Assembly (NCBI GenBank): GCA_002898215.1
Contig: BEIF01000001.1
Span: forward strand, 167,501 to 231,500
Origin: a bacterium HR29
GTDB lineage: Bacteria; Chloroflexota; Dehalococcoidia; Tepidiformales; Tepidiformaceae
Direction: 5' to 3'
Length of the DNA stretch: 64,000 nt
Shown here: positions 59,853-64,000 of the stretch, one piece after another
Position numbering within the stretch: the first letter of the stretch is position 1
Layout of the letters: each line of letters starts with the position of its first letter
Position numbers and translations under genes: made by a program
The notes under the pieces: generated by a model
The model's input: the letters and a program-made list of their open reading frames with translations, nothing else
What the model was told of the DNA's origin: nothing
The model's database searches: none

Positions 59853-61913
59853 TCAGTGCGCCTCCGCGAGGGCCTTCTGGTACTCCTCGCGGACTTTCTG
59901 AGCGATGTGCGGGGGCACTTCGCCGTAGTGGTCGAACTGGACTTCGAACACGCCCCGGCCTTGGGTGAGGCTGCGTAGATCGGCAGCGTACCGCTGGATC
60001 TCCGCCATCGGCACCTCTGCTTCGATGAGCGTCACCCCTCCCCCTTCCGGAGTCACACCGTGAATGCGGGCCCGCTTCCCGTTCAGGTCCGAGACGACGT
60101 CCCCGGCGAACTCGTCGGGCACCCGGACACGGATGAGCATGATGGGCTCGAGGAGCACACTCCCTGCTTGCTGAACGGCTTCCTTCAAGGCCTGAGAGGC
60201 GGCCAGCTTGAAGGACATTTCGCTCGAGTCCACCGGGTGGTGCTTCCCATCGTAGAGCACGACCTGGATGTCGGTCAGCTCGATGCCGGGCAGCATTCCC
60301 TCGTGTGCCGTTTCCGTGATCCCCTTCTCGACTGCGGGGATGTACTCCTTCGGAACCGCGCCGCCCACGACGCGGGATTCGAACTGCACCCCCGAGCCGC
60401 GAGGCAGGGGGCTCACCTCGATGGCGACGCGACCGTACTGCCCGTGGCCGCCGGTCTGCTTCTTGTGGGTGTACTCGGCGGTGACCCGCTTGGCGATGGT
60501 CTCCCGGTAGGGAACGCGGGGGAGCGCCAGTTCGACCTCGACGTTGAACTTCCGTCGGAGCCGTTCGACGGTCACTTCCAGGTGTGCGTCGCCCAATCCG
60601 GAGAGGATCGTCTCACCGGTCGCGGGGTCGCGCTCCAGCCGGAGCCCCGGGTCCTCCTCGAGGAGCCGCTGGAGGCTCGGAAGGAGCTTGTCCACCGCCG
60701 CCTTGGAGACCGGCTTCACCGCCAGGCTGAAGACGGGATTCGGGAAGGTGATGGGCGGCAGCACCACCTCGTGGCCGCGCTCGCAGAGCGTGTCTCCGGT
60801 GGAGGTGTGGGCGAGCTTCGTCACGACGCCGACGTCACCCGCGTGCAGCTTCGGCACGGGCATCTGCTCCTTGCCCCGTTGGACGAACACGGTGGCGATG
60901 CGTTCGTCGGCGTTCTTCGTCGCGTTCCAGACGTGCGAGTCGGCCGTGAGGGTGCCGCGGATGACGCGGAGGTAGCTCAGCTTCCCGACGAAGGGGTCGG
61001 CGGCGGTCTTGAAGACGCGGACCACCAACGGCCCATCCGGGTCGGCGTGGAGCTCTTCGCTGTCGGCGGTAAGCGGAGGACGCTCGGCGGGGGATGGTGC
61101 CACCGTGGCCAGGGCGTCGAGCAGCTCGCGGACACCGATGCGCTTCGACGCCGCGCCGCAGTAAACCGGGTACAGCCGGCCCTGGACGACGGCCCTGCGG
61201 AACGCGCCGAGGAGCTCCTCCTCTCCGAGCGGCTCGTCGGCGAAGTACTTCTCCATCAGGGATTCGTCCGTTTCGACGATCGCTTCGATGAGCGCCGACC
61301 GAGCCTCTTCGGCCGCGGTGCGGAGCTCGGAGGGGAGGTCTGCGTCGTCGCCCTTCTCGCCGACCTTCGCCCGCATGCTGAGGAGGTCGATGACGCCGCG
61401 GAATTCGGCCTCGGCTCCGATGGGGAGCTGGGCCGCCGCCACTTTCGTCCCCCACTTCTCGCGGATGCGGGCGAGTGCGCCAGCGAAGTTCGCGTTCTCC
61501 CGGTCCATCCGGTTCACGAAGAAGAGCCGGGGCAGCCCTTCCCGTTCGGCGATCGACCACGCGCGGTCCGTCCCCACCTCCGGGCCCGCAACCGCATCGA
61601 CGAGGATGAGGGCCGCGTCGGCCGCAGCAGCGCCGCAGATGACCTCCGAGACGAAGTCGGCGTATCCGGGCGTATCGATGAGGTTGATCTTCTTTCCAGC
61701 CCATTCGACGGGGATGAGGGAGAGGTTCAGGCTGAACTTGCGCCGGTGTTCGTCCTCGTCGTAGTCGCTTACCGTGTTGCCGTCCTCCACGCTCCCCATC
61801 CGTGTGGTCGCCCCCGACACGAAGAGGCTCGCCTCCGTCAGCGTCGTCTTCCCCACGCTCGTGTGACCAACGACGACGACGTTCCGGATCTCTTCGGTCG
61901 TGTAGACCCTCAT
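59853..61913 (-). CDS. EF-G-like translational GTPase (EF-G2/EF-G-like paralogue)
   Basis: A 686-residue five-domain GTPase. The P-loop is GHTSVGKTT (16-24), G3 DTPGYAD and G4 NRMD. Domain IV has DGKHHPVDSSEMSFKLA. In place of the EF-G P-loop AHIDAGKTTTT and switch I RGITI it has DEDEHRRKFSLNLS, which marks the EF-G-like side group rather than the main elongation factor. No ribosomal protein genes or tuf are adjacent. GGAGG lies about 10 bases before ATG 61913. A role in ribosome recycling or stress translation is speculative. Confidence 0.88.
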   Translation of the reverse strand: MRVYTTEEIRNVVVVGHTSVGKTTLTEASLFVSGATTRMGSVEDGNTVSDYDEDEHRRKFSLNLSLIPVEWAGKKINLIDTPGYADFVSEVICGAAAADAALILVDAVAGPEVGTDRAWSIAEREGLPRLFFVNRMDRENANFAGALARIREKWGTKVAAAQLPIGAEAEFRGVIDLLSMRAKVGEKGDDADLPSELRTAAEEARSALIEAIVETDESLMEKYFADEPLGEEELLGAFRRAVVQGRLYPVYCGAASKRIGVRELLDALATVAPSPAERPPLTADSEELHADPDGPLVVRVFKTAADPFVGKLSYLRVIRGTLTADSHVWNATKNADERIATVFVQRGKEQMPVPKLHAGDVGVVTKLAHTSTGDTLCERGHEVVLPPITFPNPVFSLAVKPVSKAAVDKLLPSLQRLLEEDPGLRLERDPATGETILSGLGDAHLEVTVERLRRKFNVEVELALPRVPYRETIAKRVTAEYTHKKQTGGHGQYGRVAIEVSPLPRGSGVQFESRVVGGAVPKEYIPAVEKGITETAHEGMLPGIELTDIQVVLYDGKHHPVDSSEMSFKLAASQALKEAVQQAGSVLLEPIMLIRVRVPDEFAGDVVSDLNGKRARIHGVTPEGGGVTLIEAEVPMAEIQRYAADLRSLTQGRGVFEVQFDHYGEVPPHIAQKVREEYQKALAEAH

Positions 61914-62110
61914 CTCGTTCGCGCCTCCGCTTCCGTTGCTCTCCTCGCAAGGGGCTGGTGGGGCGATTCTACGCAGCCCGATCCCGCCCTCTCAACCGCG
62001 GAAAGAACGTCAGGAGCTGGCGCACGGCCCCGTCATCATGTCGGTACGGGGTAGGGCGGGGGGCCGCTCCCGCGCTACACTGCACCCGGAGCAGCACGGA
62101 TGTTCGAACC

Positions 62111-64000
62111 ATGAACCGTCTCGAGGACCTCACGTTCGTCGCTCTCGACGTCGAGACGACCGGGCTCGACCCCCAGGAGGATGCGATCATCGAGGTTGGG
62201 GCGGTGGCCTTCTCTCTCGACGGCACGCGGCACCGAATATTCCAGCGGCTCGTCGACCCGCAGCGTGACATTCCCGACTTCGTGGTCCGGCTGACCGGGA
62301 TCGGGCCCGACGATGTGCGGGGAGCCCCGACCATCGACCGCGTCGTCGAGGAGCTGGAGGGCTTCGTCGGCGACGCGGTGGTGGTGGGTCAGAACGTCGA
62401 GTTCGATTTGGCCCACCTCCGGCGCGCGGGGTTCCGCGGCGGGTGCGCCGCCATCGATACCGCTTTCCTCGCCCGGGCGCTGCTCCGCGACCGCCTGCCC
62501 TCTCGCACACTGGGCGAACTCGCTGCCCATTTCCGTGTCGAACGGAACGGGGCCCACCGTGCACTCGCCGATGCCGAGACGGCTGCCGAGGTGTTCCTCG
62601 CGCTGTTGCGGGAGGCCTGGCAGCTCGACGAGCGGCTCCGCCTCCAGTGGGCGGAGCTGCTCGCCTTCGAACAGCCGGTGCTCGCCCAACTCATCGCCGG
62701 CCCGGGCGCATCGCTCAAGCTCACGCCGGGTGGATGGCGCTCGATCCTCGCGCCGCCTGCCCCTCCCCCACCGCCGTTGAAACCGGCCGACCGGCCCGCG
62801 CCCGTCTCTCGCGCGGAACTGGAGCGCGCGTTCGCCGCCGCCTCGCGCGTGTTCGAGGACTTCGAGGAGCGGCCGGAGCAACGGGAGATGGCCGAGCACG
62901 TTCGCCGCGCGCTCGTGCTCGGTGGACGGTATCTCATCGAGGCGGGAACGGGGGTGGGGAAGTCGCTTGCCTACCTGCTTCCCGCCGCGCTCTACGCTCT
63001 CCGGAACCAGCGCCGGGTCGTCATTTCGACCCACACCCTTTCCCTCCAAGACCAGCTACTTCGGAAGGACATTCCGCTGGTGCGGCGGATCCTGGCGGAA
63101 GCCGGGTTCGTCGAGCGCGAGGACGAGCTTCGCGTGGCTGTGCTGAAGGGCCGCTCGAACTACCTCTGTCTGCGACGCTGGCGGGCGCGCGTTGCCACTT
63201 TCCTCACCGAACCGGAGACTGCCAGCCTCGCGGCGTATGTCATTCCCTGGCTAGCGGAAACGGTGACGGGCGACCGCGCCGAGCTCCGCCTCGACCGTGA
63301 GGCGTACGCGGCCTGGCACGCCGTCTCGGCCCACGAGGCCGACTGCCTCCGGCAGCAGACGCGGGAAGTGCGCGAAGGCACGTGCTTCCTGGAGCGTGCC
63401 AGGCGGGTCGCCGACGCTTCGCACCTCGTGATCGTGAACCACGCCCTCCTCCTCGCGGACGCGGTCCATTCCGGCAGCGCGGTTCCTCCCCACGACTTCC
63501 TCATCATCGACGAGGCGCACAATCTCGAGGATGTGGCAACCCAGCAGTTCGGGGCGGCGGTGTCCCGCCGGGCGATCTTCGACGCGCTCGATGCCCTCTG
63601 GCGTCCCGCGGTCAGAGGCCGTGCTTCCAGTGGTGCGGCCGCCCTCCTCCAGCAGTCGGCGCTGGAAGCGCTCTCCGAAGCGGGGGTGCGGCTGGCTCGC
63701 GCCGCCTCGACCGCCCGCGAACTCACCGAGCCACTCGTAGCAGCGGTGGCCCGAGTGGCCTCGCGCGGGGGCGGGGAGGAGCGGGTGCTGCTCGGCCGCG
63801 CGGTCCGCTCCTCGCCGGAATGGGCCGATGTCGAAAGTGCCTGGTTCGCCCTCGACGCGGCTCTGCGGGGCGTCGAGGCCACTGGCGAAGAGGCAGTTCG
63901 CATCGCCGCTGCCTCCTCGCCCACCCAGCACGACGACCTCCTTGCCGATGAGCTCTCGGGAGCGGTGGCTGGCGTGCGGGCCGTGCGCGAATCCCTCGAG
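62111..64000 (+). CDS. DnaQ-like exonuclease/DinG-family helicase fusion (partial, runs off the end)
   Basis: The first 630 residues are present. An N-terminal DEDD exonuclease domain (VALDVETTGLDP with D13 and E15, then NVEFDLAHLRRAG and HRALADAETAAEVF) is fused to an XPD/DinG superfamily-2 helicase with Walker A EAGTGVGKS near 277 and the DEAH box IIDEAHNL at about 465. Only three cysteines (C353, C412, C425) are evident where iron-sulfur DinG proteins have four, so the cluster may be absent or differently held. It probably unwinds damaged or looped DNA. The C-terminal motifs lie outside the window. Confidence 0.93.
   Translation, partial: MNRLEDLTFVALDVETTGLDPQEDAIIEVGAVAFSLDGTRHRIFQRLVDPQRDIPDFVVRLTGIGPDDVRGAPTIDRVVEELEGFVGDAVVVGQNVEFDLAHLRRAGFRGGCAAIDTAFLARALLRDRLPSRTLGELAAHFRVERNGAHRALADAETAAEVFLALLREAWQLDERLRLQWAELLAFEQPVLAQLIAGPGASLKLTPGGWRSILAPPAPPPPPLKPADRPAPVSRAELERAFAAASRVFEDFEERPEQREMAEHVRRALVLGGRYLIEAGTGVGKSLAYLLPAALYALRNQRRVVISTHTLSLQDQLLRKDIPLVRRILAEAGFVEREDELRVAVLKGRSNYLCLRRWRARVATFLTEPETASLAAYVIPWLAETVTGDRAELRLDREAYAAWHAVSAHEADCLRQQTREVREGTCFLERARRVADASHLVIVNHALLLADAVHSGSAVPPHDFLIIDEAHNLEDVATQQFGAAVSRRAIFDALDALWRPAVRGRASSGAAALLQQSALEALSEAGVRLARAASTARELTEPLVAAVARVASRGGGEERVLLGRAVRSSPEWADVESAWFALDAALRGVEATGEEAVRIAAASSPTQHDDLLADELSGAVAGVRAVRESLE

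Noticed and set aside
62100-62115. GTTCGAAC just before the DinG-family gene as an SOS/LexA box
   Set aside because: It is only an 8-bp palindrome without the spacer and flanks of known LexA boxes, and no LexA gene is in view to compare.

Overview
The window is a high-GC (by eye roughly two-thirds G+C) bacterial chromosome segment, densely packed and almost free of mobile DNA. No transposase, integrase, phage gene or CRISPR array was seen. Gene content points to an aerobic or facultative heterotroph. It has the MEP isoprenoid pathway, CoA-linked acid and leucine catabolism, a PQQ-type sugar dehydrogenase, a class 1B-like PyrD and Tat or lipoprotein exports. The long extra domain in RpoC and the mix of actinobacterial-like and deep-branching features make a Chloroflexota member (Dehalococcoidia/Tepidiforma-like) my best guess. 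That is an inference from gene content, not from a phylogeny.

Layout. 1-2 kb: 3' part of a 23S rRNA gene, then an initiator tRNA with no 5S gene between them. 2-11 kb: a metallo-beta-lactamase-fold gene, then rpoB-rpoC from a good sigma70-type promoter. 11-14 kb: malic enzyme and ispD-ispF on the minus strand. 14-16.6 kb: a B12-type radical SAM protein and a Fur-family regulator. 16.6-23.2 kb: a tightly overlapping polysaccharide cassette (phosphoglycosyl transferase, WbpM/CapD-like enzyme and WbpD, WbpE, WbpB, WbpA homologues) that should make a UDP-diacetamido-uronic acid. 23-36.6 kb: an accessory metabolic region with a frameshifted gene, PQQ-type dehydrogenase, class V aminotransferase, acyl-CoA dehydrogenase, CoA-transferase, Dcd, two-part biotin-dependent acyl-CoA carboxylase, MobA and DinB. 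36.6-43 kb: ilvBN, phosphohexomutase, sugar-1-phosphate nucleotidyltransferase, and metK under a SAM-clan riboswitch. 43-48 kb: small membrane and DsrE proteins, a Tat-signal gene broken by about four single-base shifts, a degenerate GGDEF protein, an SDR, pyrD and a small zinc-finger protein. 48-55.5 kb: mrp, an NYN-domain protein, an SDR, and a gmk-aroA-tyrA-HD-M50 protease run. 55.5-59.8 kb: an envelope operon of two beta-propeller proteins, a transglycosylase-like protein and a DUF6391-like membrane protein. 59.8-64 kb: an EF-G-like GTPase and an exonuclease-DinG helicase that runs off the end.

How genes work together. RpoB and RpoC are coexpressed. The 16.6-23.2 kb cassette is a near-complete nucleotide-sugar pathway plus its initiating transferase. 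The phosphohexomutase/nucleotidyltransferase pair near 40 kb may feed it with sugar nucleotides. MccA/MccB, acyl-CoA dehydrogenase, CoA-transferase, thioesterase and SDRs fit branched-chain or short-chain acid catabolism. IlvBN makes branched-chain precursors and AroA/TyrA make aromatics.

The most striking window-wide signal is regulatory. Many first-of-operon genes lacking a Shine-Dalgarno carry a TANNNT-type -10 box ending only 6-9 bases before the start codon, which predicts widespread leaderless mRNAs. Genes with a good Shine-Dalgarno have their -10 further upstream.
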